From Hysterangium stoloniferum (taxonomy: Eukaryota > Basidiomycota > Agaricomycetes > Hysterangiales > Hysterangiaceae), in assembly GCA_015178975.1 (NCBI GenBank), contig WHVD01000150.1, positions 1 through 64,000 on the forward strand: a stretch of DNA of 64,000 nucleotides, given 5' to 3'. Shown here in pieces: positions 1 to 10,282 of this stretch (positions within the stretch are counted from its first letter, which is position 1; each line of letters begins with the position of its first letter). Below the pieces are notes generated by a model that ran no database searches, was not told the origin of the DNA, and saw only the letters and a list, made by a program, of their open reading frames with translations. The position numbers were made by a program, and so were the translations under genes.

Positions 1-3000
1 GAGCAAAGGTTATATGAAGCGGTTCATGGACTATCTATACAAGGACAAGTAAATAGCTCTGATGACGAATTGACTTTTGTTTCCATTTATGCGCCCAAGT
101 CGGAGACAAATTAGTAAGGGAGGAAAATCGAACGACTGGTGAAGCTCTTCTGTCTGAAGTTTATGTATCCATACTCCTGCAGATTTCTTCGAAAAGGGAG
201 ACCGGCTGAGTGCTCATCGGCAGGACCTTGAAGGCCTGACCGAGAACTACTGTCAGACTGGAGATTCTCACGAACAAATCAGTTCGAATTCGCTCTGTTC
301 GCCTGGAGCTGATGTTGACACTTTCCTGTTTGATCCGGGAACCCCCAATTTACTACCATACGAGAACTCGGATTCGGAGGACAGCGACAATGATCCAGTA
401 TTGGATTCCCCTTCGAAGCATGTTCCTTGCGAAGTGAGCACAGGAATGTAAGCTTGTCCCTGCGCAAGGAAAGTAAAAGGCCTCGAATCCAATACCCTCA
501 TCCCAGTCGTCTGATGAAGGAGGATACTACGATCCTTTATCGAAAACGGGATCCTCCCAGTGGTTACTCTAGCATAGGAGTTGCAGCACTCCATGTTTTC
601 GGTCATGTAGGAACTCCCGATTCACCCGAACGCGTTAAAATTCGAATGGACACAGGAGTGGATCTTTCCCTTATATCGGAGGAATTCTACAAGGAGCTTC
701 AGGGCATATATAAGTTGAAACAAGGACTCAAGTTATGTCTAATCCAGCTCACGGGTAACGCTAAGGTTATCGGATATGTTAATATTCCTATTTACCTGGA
801 GGACGACAGTGGAATGTTACTGAAGTTCGCGGCAGAAACCTATGTCGTTAGAGGAATGACGGTGCCAATTCTTTTAGGAGAAGACTTCCATATTAATTAT
901 GAAATTGGTACTCTAAGAGATCAGCCGTTGGGATCTAGACTTATTCTCCCGGGACGACAGGGTTTTATTCCAGCCAGTTCTTCTAAGGAACCTCAACCTT
1001 TGACCTTCACCGTCCAATTAAGGCCCTTTTGGGAAGCATGAGAAGGAGCAATCCAAACTCACCTCTCTCCCCGATAAAAGGTATGTGTACTGAAAGAGTC
1101 ACGCGAGCCTTGGAGGATTGCACTATCGATCCAGAGTCAGCCAGACTAGTGCCTATTTTTGTTGAAGATCTAGAGGGCGATGAATGGATTGTTGAAGGAA
1201 TTGTATTGCAAAACGAGGACGGTTCGATATTAGCCACACCAATCACGGCAATTTCAAGGAATAGTGCGGCAGTACCTTTAGCCAATCCATCGCTAACCCC
1301 TAAGACTATCCGACGAGGGGAGACAATAGGGATAATTCATGACCCCGCTCATTGGGCTCACAAGCCCAGGTCACTCGAGGAGAAAGGTTTAATGGTAGCA
1401 GGCGTGACCAAGATCGCACACCTTATCGAAAGTCTCTCTCAACTTGAGGAGGACCGTCAAGTCACCTCAGAGAGGCCTAAGCCACCTGTTGAACCAGAGA
1501 TTGCGGACAATTTCGAACCGCCTGGTCCTAAGACGGCTGCAGTGGCTGATAATGAGAAATTTGCCTCAGAGGATCTTCACAAGTTAGTCAATTTGGGACT
1601 GGATATACCAACAGAGGTCCTGCCACATCTCAGATCAGTTTTGACTGAGAACATTAAGACTTTCGGAGTCGACGGACGGTTAGGGCAAGTGGAATGTAGA
1701 GTCCCTGTCCCCTTGAAAGAGGGAGCCCAGCCCATATCCATGCCTATGTTCCCTTCGTCCCCTGCCAATAGGAGAGTTATAGACGAGCAAATGGATACCT
1801 GGTTCAAACAGGGTGTCATTGAGCCATCTAAAAGCCCCTGGGGAGCGCCAGCCTTTGTAGTATATCGCAATGGTAAACTGCGGGTGGTCATCGACTATCG
1901 GAAACTTAATCATCTCACTGTTCCAGACGAATTCCCTTTACCACGTCAATCGGAGATTATGCAGGCGCTGTCGGGGTCAAATGTTCTTTCTTCTTTCGAT
2001 GCGCTAGCCGGGTTTACTCAATTAGAAATGTTGGAGGACGATAAGCCCAAAACAGCCTTTAGATCCCATAGAGGGCTGTGGCAATTTAAAAGGATGCCAT
2101 TCGGGCTCAGAAACGGCCCCTCCACATTTCAGCGCGTCATGCAAACAGTTTTAGCACCCTACTTGTGGATTTTTTGTTTAGTCTACATCGATGACATAGT
2201 CATATTCTCTAAGAACTGGGATGATCATTTGCTTCACCTGAATCAGGTGCTTGGCGCTATCGCTTCGGCCAGTATCACTCTCTCTCCCAAGAAATGTTTT
2301 ATCGGATATAATTTGATATTGTTATTGGGTCATAAAGTATCCAGGTTGGGTTTTTCAACCCACCAAGAAAAAGCTCACGCTATATTGGAACTGGCCCCAC
2401 CCACTAAGGTTTCTGACCTACAACGGTTCCTTGGAATGGTCCTTTACTTTTCAGCGTATATACCATTCTATTCATGGATGGTGTCCCCTTTATTCTCGCT
2501 CCTAAAAAAGGGAACACCCTGGACGTGGACTGCTGAACATGTCCGAGCTTACGAGGATGTTAAAACCGCATTAGGATCAGCTCCAGTGCTGGGACATCCA
2601 GTTAGTGGGATGCCCTACCGATTGTATACGGACGCTTCGGATTTTGCCTTGGGTTGTTGCCTCCAACAAGTCCAGAAGATGGCTTTAGGAGACTTAGTGG
2701 ACACTAAAATCTATGCCCAAGCCAAGTTGGCTTTTGACCGTGCGCAGGATGTGCCATCCTTTGTTCATCGGTACAAAACCAAACAGCCCAAGATTGAGTG
2801 GTCGGATTCGTGGGGACCCACTTTGAGGCGACCGAAGTTACTGTTGAACAAGTCATTGCATATTGGAGTCGCACACTGAAAAGTGCTGAGCGTAACTATT
2901 CTGCTACTGAACGGGAAGCGTTAGCAGCAAAGGAGGGACTAGTCCACTTTCAACCTTTCATTGAAGGTGAACATGTTCTGCTCATTATGGACCATGCAGC

Positions 3001-4910
3001 TCTGCAATGGGCTAGATCTTACGAGAACACTAATCGTCGACTAGCCGCATGGGGGGCAATATACTCTGCATTTCCAGGTCTCGAGATTTTGCATCGAGCA
3101 GGGAGAGTTCACAGCGACGTGGATCCACTGTCCAGACTCCCTCGGGTACCAGCCTTTGTGAGCCCTATTAGAGATGATTTGCAGGCTATCACCTCGACCT
3201 CTCTGGACAAGAGTACTGAGGAAAAACTATGGAAGGATGAACCCGCTAAGAAGACAGTCTTCTCTACCATACTCAATTCTATGGAACCTTTCGGAGTAAC
3301 TCAAAAGGTCCGACAGTCAGAATGGGATTCTCATAACGCAATAAGGAACGACCAGGAAGACGAGTCTGACTTCGCATTGCGTCATCCTCAGCTACTAATC
3401 AGCATCGAGGAGGGATATATAAAGAAATTTCTAGAGGGTTATTCAAAGGACCCCATTTTCAGGAATCTCTACGCTCTAGATACCCCTTCACCCAATGCGG
3501 TTGTTACTCCTTCTCACTACTTTGTGGGAGCAAACCGACTCCTGTACTTTCGCGACTCGGACTGGAAAAGTCAAGTCTGTGTACCCAGAACTATGATTAA
3601 CTCGATTTTAAGGTTAGTACATGATAACCCTTTTGAGGGAGCACACGCCGGAGGCCAGCGGTTGTTCAACCTGATGAAAGACCGGTTCTTTGGCCAAGAA
3701 TGCTACAAGATTGCATGTCGTACGCGCGTACCTGCGACATCTGCCAAAAAACCAAAGTCGATCACACTGCTCGTCAAGGAGCCCTCAGACCGGCTGACGT
3801 ACCTTTTAGGCCATTCGAGGTAGTTTCTATGGACTTAATCACTGGACTACCCGACTCAGGAAAGGATTCGTATTCCGCAGTCTTCGTCGCCGTTGATAAA
3901 TTGACGCATTACGCTATTACAATACCTACCTTTTCGAACCTTACGGCTGAAGGATTCGCACGAATATTTGTCAAACAGGTGGCGAGCCCCTTCGGACTGC
4001 CCTCTCGAATAATCTGTGACCGGGATAAGAGATGGACCTGCAGGTTTTGGCGGGAAGTCTGTAAGATCTATGGTACCACCCTTGCAGTATCTTCGGCTCA
4101 TCATCCTCAAACAGATGGGCAAACGGAGAATATGAATGCAACCATAGAACAGATGCTTCGAGCCTATTGTGCTTCTGCTAAGGAAAGCTGGTCCCAGTGG
4201 ATTGAGGTAGTTGTTCACGCATACAACTCGACTGTTCACAGTTCCACAAACTACGTCCCGGCCTTCTTATTAATGGGATACCTTCCAAGAGGAATGTCTC
4301 AAGTCCTAGGAGGTGACGAACCCCTAGTTCCTAGAGAACTATCAGACAGCCCTATGGCCGACCAATGGATCCTCGAGCTAGAAAATCATCAGCAGATGGC
4401 GCGGGATTCAATCGCTCGAGCCCAAGAGATTCACGAGCGTATAACAAGAAGCAAAGACCTGTAGAAGATATCTCTGAGGGAGACTTTGTATTGGTGAACC
4501 CCCACTCCCTCGAACTGGTGGAAGTCAAGGGAACGGGGAAGAAACTAATACAAAGACGGATTGGACCATTCGAGGTCCTTGAGAAATTGAACTCTCAAGT
4601 ATTTAGGCTTAAGATCCCCCTGGAGTATCCGATGCATCTAGTCATTAATCGGGATCATCTGCGGAAATATCAACCCTCTCCTTCCAAGCTAGGTCCAAGA
4701 CCCCAACTTGAGAACCTAAGAGAGTTGAAATCAGATCATGAAGAATATGAAGTCGAAGCTATTGTTGGACATAGGAAACAGCGAAATTGTCTGCTATTTA
4801 GGGTGCGCTGGAAAGGTTATGGACCCGAAGAGGATTCGTGGTTAAGCAGCACTGACCTCAGAAATGCTCCGGCACTTCTGAGGGTGTACAAGGCGCTGTT
4901 CAACATTTAA
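1..4910 (+). pseudogene. gag-pol remnant with chromodomain (element 1)
   Basis: Fossil polyprotein region. The aspartic protease core lies near 640-700 (Asp-Thr-Gly followed by DLSLIS). Reverse transcriptase spans about 1680-2400, with the YIDD catalytic box near 2190 and PFGLRNGPSTFQ just before it. RNase H lies at about 2600-3130 (YTDAS start), integrase at about 3650-4400 (HHPQTDGQTE near 4100), and a chromodomain at about 4735-4900 (VRWKGYGPEEDSW). It is close in sequence to the pol of element 2 although their LTRs differ. The frame is interrupted a few times, so it is not expected to work. Confidence 0.92.
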
Positions 4911-5150
4911 CGGGATATATGCACTCAAGGAATCATCTATTCTATCATTTATTCCATCTCTTTCGTAACTTCCTTTCAGAAATATCTCAGTTATTCAGTG
5001 AGCCATCTCATTGGCTTTTATTCTCTTTCATTTTTCTATCCCTCTGGTCGATTGGGACAACCACTAATTGGCGGCGGACACATTTCCCCAAAACCTGGCC
5101 ACAATTAATGAATTTTATTTAACGACCAACCGAGCGGAGTTTCAATTCAA

Positions 5151-5160
5151 TATATATAAA
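5151..5160 (+). promoter_or_regulatory. TATA-like box before third coding region of element 1
   Basis: TATATATAAA lies about 110 bp before the first Met of the third coding region and after the end of pol. The same place in element 2 (33051-33060) holds TAATATAAAA, and the DNA just before it is alignable between the two elements (ACCGAGC-GAG). I infer a separate internal promoter for the third gene; the sequence alone does not prove transcription. Confidence 0.4.
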
Positions 5161-5267
5161 AAAGTACACGTAAATGCGCATAAATTTTCTTTATCTTTCA
5201 CACCACGTCCTTCACCTATCTACAGCCCTTCCCTCTATCTTCAACTTCACCACTTTATTGTGCTATA

Positions 5268-7388
5268 ATGCTCCCTTTCCAACAAAACAAGCAAGTCCTC
5301 CCTAAGTTCAAAAAGGTCCCGCGAGCCCCGACAGCCAGTACATCCATGACCGGTGGGGGATTCATCACCTGTGTGCCTCATACAGACAATGTCGAGAGCA
5401 ATCGGGGTACCCAAGAATCAACCCCCCTGTCGACTTTCTCCTTTGGTGATGAGCCGGGGGGAAATACCGGTACAGATTGGAGCAAGCCGTTAGGCCCCTC
5501 CGTCAGACTGTCATCTGAGGAAGTCGCTGCTATCATGCGGAAGCAGGAAATGTTTATGGAAGAACACAATGCAAGGAGGCTCACTCGCAAAAGAGAAAGG
5601 CGTGCTGAGTATAGAAGTCAACAGGAGGCGAGGGGAGCAAGAGAAGGAGTCCCCTCCAAGTGGCAGCGGCGTGAGTACAGAGCGCAATTCAGAAACAGAG
5701 CTTCCGCGCCGATCCTTCCCCCCCCGGGAGAGAAATGGGCCGACTTCATGGAGACCGATGATAGTGAGGGTGGGACGCCTTGTATTAGGACGACGGGAAC
5801 CAAGAGCTGGAAGGAGAAGGAGGGTACCATCTTTTATGACTGGGAACTACTTTGACGCATTAAGTTGCAATGAATAGTTCTTACCTGAGGGGACGGTCAA
5901 ATGTTGCCCCAGCGAGAAAAAGAATACTGTAGGGGACCAATTGATTTTTCCTCGGATGAGGATGAGGAGGAAGACGAGAACAGGAATGGTGTGTATAGCA
6001 TCCGATCTCTGGGAGAGGATTGCCATGAAGGGTTCCTTCTCCCGTCTAAAGTTCGCTTCATAACCAGTGACCCCAACCAAAGACAAACGCGGAGACCATC
6101 ATCCAGAGTATGGAGGGGTCACCACCATAGTCAACAGTCACTGGAACGCGGACCTTCCACGATTCCGGTCCCACATCTTTCGCCAACGTCGAGGCCCCTT
6201 CCCATCATTCACCCTACACACACTCCCTCAGCCCCGATTCTAACGCCTCATTTACCTCCCTCTCCAAAAGCTGTACCGGTCCCAACCTCACTTAGGATGT
6301 CGAGGCCCCCTCCCATCCTTCACCCGGCACACACTCCCTCAGTCCAACGCGAACCTTCCCCGATTCCAGTCCCATGTCTTTCACCAAGGTCGAGGCCCCT
6401 TCCCGTCCTTCTTCCGGCACGCACTCCCCCAGCCCCGATTCTGGCGCCTCGTCTCTCTCCCTCCCCGAAAGCTATACCGGTACCGACCCAACTTCCGCCG
6501 TCACCGGGTATCCCTCCCGACTCTCCGTATTCATATTGCATGTCCTTGGGTAGCCCTATCCAGGACCTTCCACCAGAGCGAATGGATGTCGATTTGGACC
6601 CTCCTACACTGGACGTCATCGATCTCATGGCACGCAGAAAGGTGAAGGAGATGCAGAAAGCCACCACTCCTCTCCGAGAACAATCCCCTATTTTCGTCCT
6701 CGACAGCCCACTTCCCCTCACTGAGCCCATATCCACAACTTTCTGGATGCGAGTAGCTGTCAACTACCCTTCCGAACAGTTTCCTGTCAGAAGGGTGCTA
6801 TCACAGCTCGTGCCAGTACTTCAGCAACCGGTCCTTCAAGGGAGCCTTAAGGGTTGTTGCGGTCTGGCTCCGTTGTCGGAGATAATGGAGGATTTCTATC
6901 TCTCCTTCGAGGATCTCGCAGAGGGGAAGAACTTTGCGCGAGCAGCACAGGAGATTAAACTCTCTATGTTCCGGCACATCATAGTGGAGCTTCACCATCT
7001 GCCCCCAGACTCAGCGAGTGTCCTCTCTATTGCTGGCTTAGTAGATTTACTTGAGGCCCTCATCCTGACACCTCCCACAGAGACCACCATGCAGCCACAC
7101 GTTCCTGCCCTGCTGCCCACGTCTTCGTTTCCCCTCCCCAATGCTCCTCTTCTCACGCAGATTTCCGCTCCACCGGTTAGTGTCTGCGCAGTCGTTCGTT
7201 GCAGAGAGAAAGCCTACAGACGATGGGCCGACTCCTTGTACAGGAATTCTAGTGATTTGGCTTGGGCGAGAATAGCCGAATCTTTCAGAGTAAAAAGGGA
7301 ACGATGGGGAAACATCATTTTGGACCTTGGGGGATCCTCACAGGAAGCTTGGGGCGGTGTCCCAGATGTTCTTCGACACCTAGTATAG
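5268..7388 (+). pseudogene. Third coding region of element 1, unknown function
   Basis: Reading frames occupy nearly all the space between the end of pol and the 3' LTR. The N-terminal part opens with a basic Lys/Pro-rich stretch (LPKFKKVPRAP), followed by a charged Arg-rich segment. The middle is extremely Pro/Ser-rich with repeated 'PRPLP..HPAHTP' blocks at about 6130-6500. The C-terminal end, right beside the purine tract, has KAYRRW and then LGGSSQEAWGGVPDVL. Element 2 has a counterpart at 33135-35607 with the same ends and a differently worded middle. I see no signal peptide, membrane segment or enzyme motif and do not recognise the family. It is not a typical env. It has about one or two breaks. 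Confidence 0.7.
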
Positions 7389-7413
7389 CACATCCCTTCG
7401 AACTGGGGGGCAC

Positions 7414-8057
7414 TGTAAAGGGTATGCATATATGCATAATTAGACTAAGGAATAATAGTTGGATTATAGTACTTTATTATTTATCTTTTATTTTCTTTCT
7501 TTACATTCTTTCTATATTTCGAGCATACCTTTATTTTGTAGTTCGAAGCTTTGTGTATATGTATGGGCGCTCTTGGCGCCAAAACGACAGACACTTTTTA
7601 CCCAGCAGACACCACCTCGTAAACGACCCAGACGTCGAATAGCGAGAGGTGTCAAGGGTAACGTCTCAACTACCTATAAAGGTAGTATTCTCTCGCATAC
7701 TAACGTACTTTGGACTCGAACCGCGAAGGTCGAGTTCCACTCTAAGGTCTTTGTGCTAGTCGACATTATAGTCGACTCGCGCTATCATCTCTTTACTCTA
7801 GATATTCAGCTTCGCGTTGATTATCTATTTTACATCTAGCTACGAGTTGTACCGTGAAGGTCAACTCTTTCATTCTTTCATTCTAGCCATCAAGAGCAAC
7901 TGTACAGTTGCTCTTGTGACGCATAGCATGTCTTCTTACTAGTACTGCTTGTCTAGTAATCTACGGTATTGTACTGTACGGTCAATACCTGCTAATAGTA
8001 GTTGAATAAACACTATTCTTCGTATATCGAACGGTCAGAATCTATCGACTCTTCATA
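7414..8057 (+). repeat. 3' LTR of element 1 (LTR family 1)
   Basis: The 644-bp LTR starts TGTAAAGGGTATGCATATATGC directly after the purine tract and ends with ACTCTTCATA, where related copies end in CTTCACA. Solo copies in the opposite direction at 21465-22106 and 27294-27939 fix both borders. The copy at 27294-27939 looks roughly 93-95% alike by eye. Confidence 0.9.
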
Positions 8058-8360
8058 CTACTGCACTCGTCAATACCACTATTGATTCATGCCACTCTCA
8101 CTCTTCCTTAGATAATTGATACCTTCTTGATTATCTTTCCTTTCTCACATGGTGAGTTGTACCAGAATGGTCAACTCCCCTATTCTCTTCACTAGCCATC
8201 ATGAGCAACTGCACAGTTGCTCTAGTGATGTGTATCATGTCTTTCTACTAGTACTATTAGTCTAGTAAGCTCTAGTGTCGTACTTGATAGTCGATACTTG
8301 AATAGCCAATATTCTTTGTATATTGAGTGGTCAGAATCCAATGACTCTTTGTCAGATTAT
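8058..8360 (+). repeat. Diverged fragment of LTR family 1
   Basis: This stretch repeats, with many changes, the second half of the adjoining LTR: GAGTTGTACC, then GTCAACTC, then a variant of GAGCAACTGTACAGTTGCTC, then the closing TGGTCAGAATC. It is an older relative beside which, or into which, element 1 inserted. Confidence 0.6.
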
Positions 8361-8487
8361 ATAATACCAACCATTGTTCCAACTAGGTCCATATGGTGTA
8401 CAGCTCTGATTTTAGTGTATATATAATCTAATAGAAATGGCACTTAGAGTTATATCCTTAAATACAGTGTAAGACCAAACCTACCCG
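8361..8487. other. Non-coding spacer before the tRNA-like sequence
   Basis: Short AT-rich spacer. No gene or repeat recognised. Confidence 0.5.
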
Positions 8488-8560
8488 GGTCAGATGGTGT
8501 AGTGATTAACACCTTTGTTATGTAATCGAGAGATCCTGGGTTCAATCCCCAGTCTGGCTA
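8488..8560 (+). tRNA. tRNA-Thr(UGU)-like sequence, possibly a pseudo-tRNA or SINE head
   Basis: Exactly 73 nt fold as a cloverleaf. The acceptor stem is GGTCAGA with TCTGGCT (two G-U wobbles). The D arm is GTGT/ACAC with an A-box-like TGGTGTAGTGATTA. The T arm is CTGGG-TTCAATC-CCCAG, and its B box reads GGTTCAATCC. The anticodon loop TATGTAA would give UGU (Thr). Against a working gene: position 33 is A instead of the near-universal U, and the anticodon stem has two wobbles and one mismatch. A TTTT run follows within about 7 nt, as for RNA polymerase III termination. It sits among LTR debris, so a decayed tRNA or SINE head is possible. Confidence 0.6.
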
Positions 8561-8599
8561 TTCATTTTCTACATTACTTATGTTTTCTAACACTCTTCA

Positions 8600-9563
8600 C
8601 ATGACCTGTCATGTTTTGGACTCCACCTCCATTCCTAATACATACATATCTAGTTTGGTATTTACTCATCTTGTTTCATGATTACTTGTTTAGGATTTCA
8701 TTATTACTGGATTTGGTATAACATACATTCCACAGTCTATATAGTCTGGCAGATGTTGTATATACAATCCAGTCAGAAAATCAGCTTAGATCTCCCCAGT
8801 AATCTTAGTACATTTTCTGCTCTAATCTCCTCTTTGAAACACACCACTATTTACCTCATTGGAGCCCATGGGCTCCAACCCATTTATCACTCGACCACCG
8901 ATCTATCTATTGCTCAACCTCTGACCCATCACTGTCTGATCCCTCAACCTCTGTAGGATTCCCACAATTAACCCTCCAACCTCTTGACCCACCAACTACT
9001 CCCAGACTCCCATCAGGAATCAATTATTCTTCAATAAAGTTGAATAATATTCTATTGATCAAACTCAAAAGCCTCATTTGACAAAGTATATATTCACTCT
9101 GTCGATGAAGTAAGAGGCTATTACCAATCGCGAGGACTCACAAAAGTGTTGTCGAAGAAGTTACGACAAGTTAGATTATTAATATGACTAATTTACAGAT
9201 ATTTCGACCTTCCCTCACTTCTTTTATAGCCCTTTTTATGCTTTTCTTCATATTGTTATGAATTATGATCTAATAATGAAATCATTTGTGACATCGAAAT
9301 GAGACATATCAAAAGAGATTTGATGTTGTCAAATAATGTTCAGGTTTGTCGAGTCGAAGAGTTGTCAAATATTACCTTTGAATATTTGTGACAATGTTGT
9401 GACTTGTGACAGTTGTGACACTCCCTGGGATTCCCATCCACCTGTCTGAAATTGGATGCCACGATCTTGTGAAGGTGCAGCCTATAAGCTAAAGCCAAGT
9501 CCTACTGGATTATCCACAGGTTTCTCTGGAAACCCTCCACTAAGCCCTGCACACAAATTAACA
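8600..9563 (+). repeat. LTR family A copy (5' end worn), split by another LTR
   Basis: This matches in reverse the LTR at 39237-41183. Shared blocks include ACTGGATTTGGTAT, the GTGCAGCCTATAAGCTAAAG region and the closing TTAACA at 9563. Its last 140 bp also resemble the end of the LTR at 37969-38533 (GCAGC-TATAAGCTGAAGCC), so families A and 3b are cousins. A solo LTR of family C at 9012-9420 interrupts it. The 5' border is approximate. Confidence 0.65.
9012..9420 (-). repeat. Solo LTR, family C, with CTCCC target duplication
   Basis: This 409-bp piece is the reverse of the LTR at 23216-23644: it ends GTTGTGACA and has ATTATTCTTCAATAAAGTTG near its start. It is flanked by CTCCC at 9007-9011 and CTCCC at 9421-9425, a perfect 5-bp target duplication. 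The family A LTR continues on both sides. No internal sequence remains, so LTR-LTR recombination removed it. Confidence 0.85.
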
Positions 9564-10282
9564 GTGCAAAGCACTATATGTCCATCAGGGTGTATGTAGG
9601 TGGTGGCATTGGCCTTATATCAGCACCGTCATTTAGCCATGCCACCACTACATTACATCACAGTGCTGCTGCACCACATCACTGTGTCACTGCATAGCTG
9701 CTTTTTGTGTGGGTGGCAGTGTGATTACATAATCACACTTGCACATAATAAAATAAAATCAATACCCTGACAGTGAAGTCCATGCAATGAATGACAGTGT
9801 GTAGAATGGCAATTTGTAGTAATGAGATCAAAGGTGTCTGCACAGCATCTACAGTAGCTCTGATAAATGGTAGCTAACTGTGATCCATTTATGTCAAGTT
9901 TTCATGGTGCTGTTTTTAGACCATATAACTTTCCATTTGTCTGAGTAGGTGACAGTTGACTCATTGTAAACAGATGAGAACTGAGATACAAGTCTCATCT
10001 ATATATACCCTAGTAACCCGCTTACTAATATCCCCGTATGGTTCGAGTCCTTGCCGCTCGTTTACCGAATTCCCAAAAGTTAACAGATGCATCTAAAGAT
10101 AGTGCCCATGAGTCGATGTTTTCATGTTCAATAACAACTAATTGCGAGCCTGAGGAGTGTCGTAGTAAAAATATATCTTGATTCTGATTCTGTAACAGCC
10201 AATATGTGTGTCAAACAAGATATCATATGTATCATAATATAATAACACAGATGCTCCCAGCGCCAGAAAGAAGGGAGACGAA
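9564..10282. other. Non-coding, about 720 bp between LTR and PGM2 gene end
   Basis: No gene seen. A GGTTCGAGTCC box at 10040-10050 looks like a tRNA B box, but no cloverleaf can be drawn around it. The last part must hold the 3' UTR of the PGM2-like gene. Confidence 0.5.

Larger units (their letters stand above)
1..8057 (+). mobile_element. Ty3/gypsy chromodomain retrotransposon, 5' part outside window (element 1)
   Basis: Seen: a gag-pol remnant runs in from the window edge and gives, in order, protease, reverse transcriptase, RNase H, integrase and a C-terminal chromodomain. A third coding region follows, then a purine-rich tract (CTGGGGGGCAC) and an LTR at 7414-8057. The sequence at base 1 matches the part of element 2 just after its zinc knuckle, so only gag and the 5' LTR lie outside. 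Known: this domain order with a chromodomain marks chromoviruses of Ty3/gypsy. State: broken, with roughly five or six breaks. Age cannot be read from LTR pairs because one LTR is missing. Solo LTRs of the same family lie at 21465-22106 and 27294-27939. Confidence 0.93.

Noticed and set aside
5268-7388. Third region of element 1 as an envelope gene
   Set aside because: No signal peptide, membrane anchor or Cys pattern; very Pro-rich.
10036-10060. B-box-like GGTTCGAGTCC suggesting a tRNA
   Set aside because: No matching T stem, A box or acceptor stem around it.
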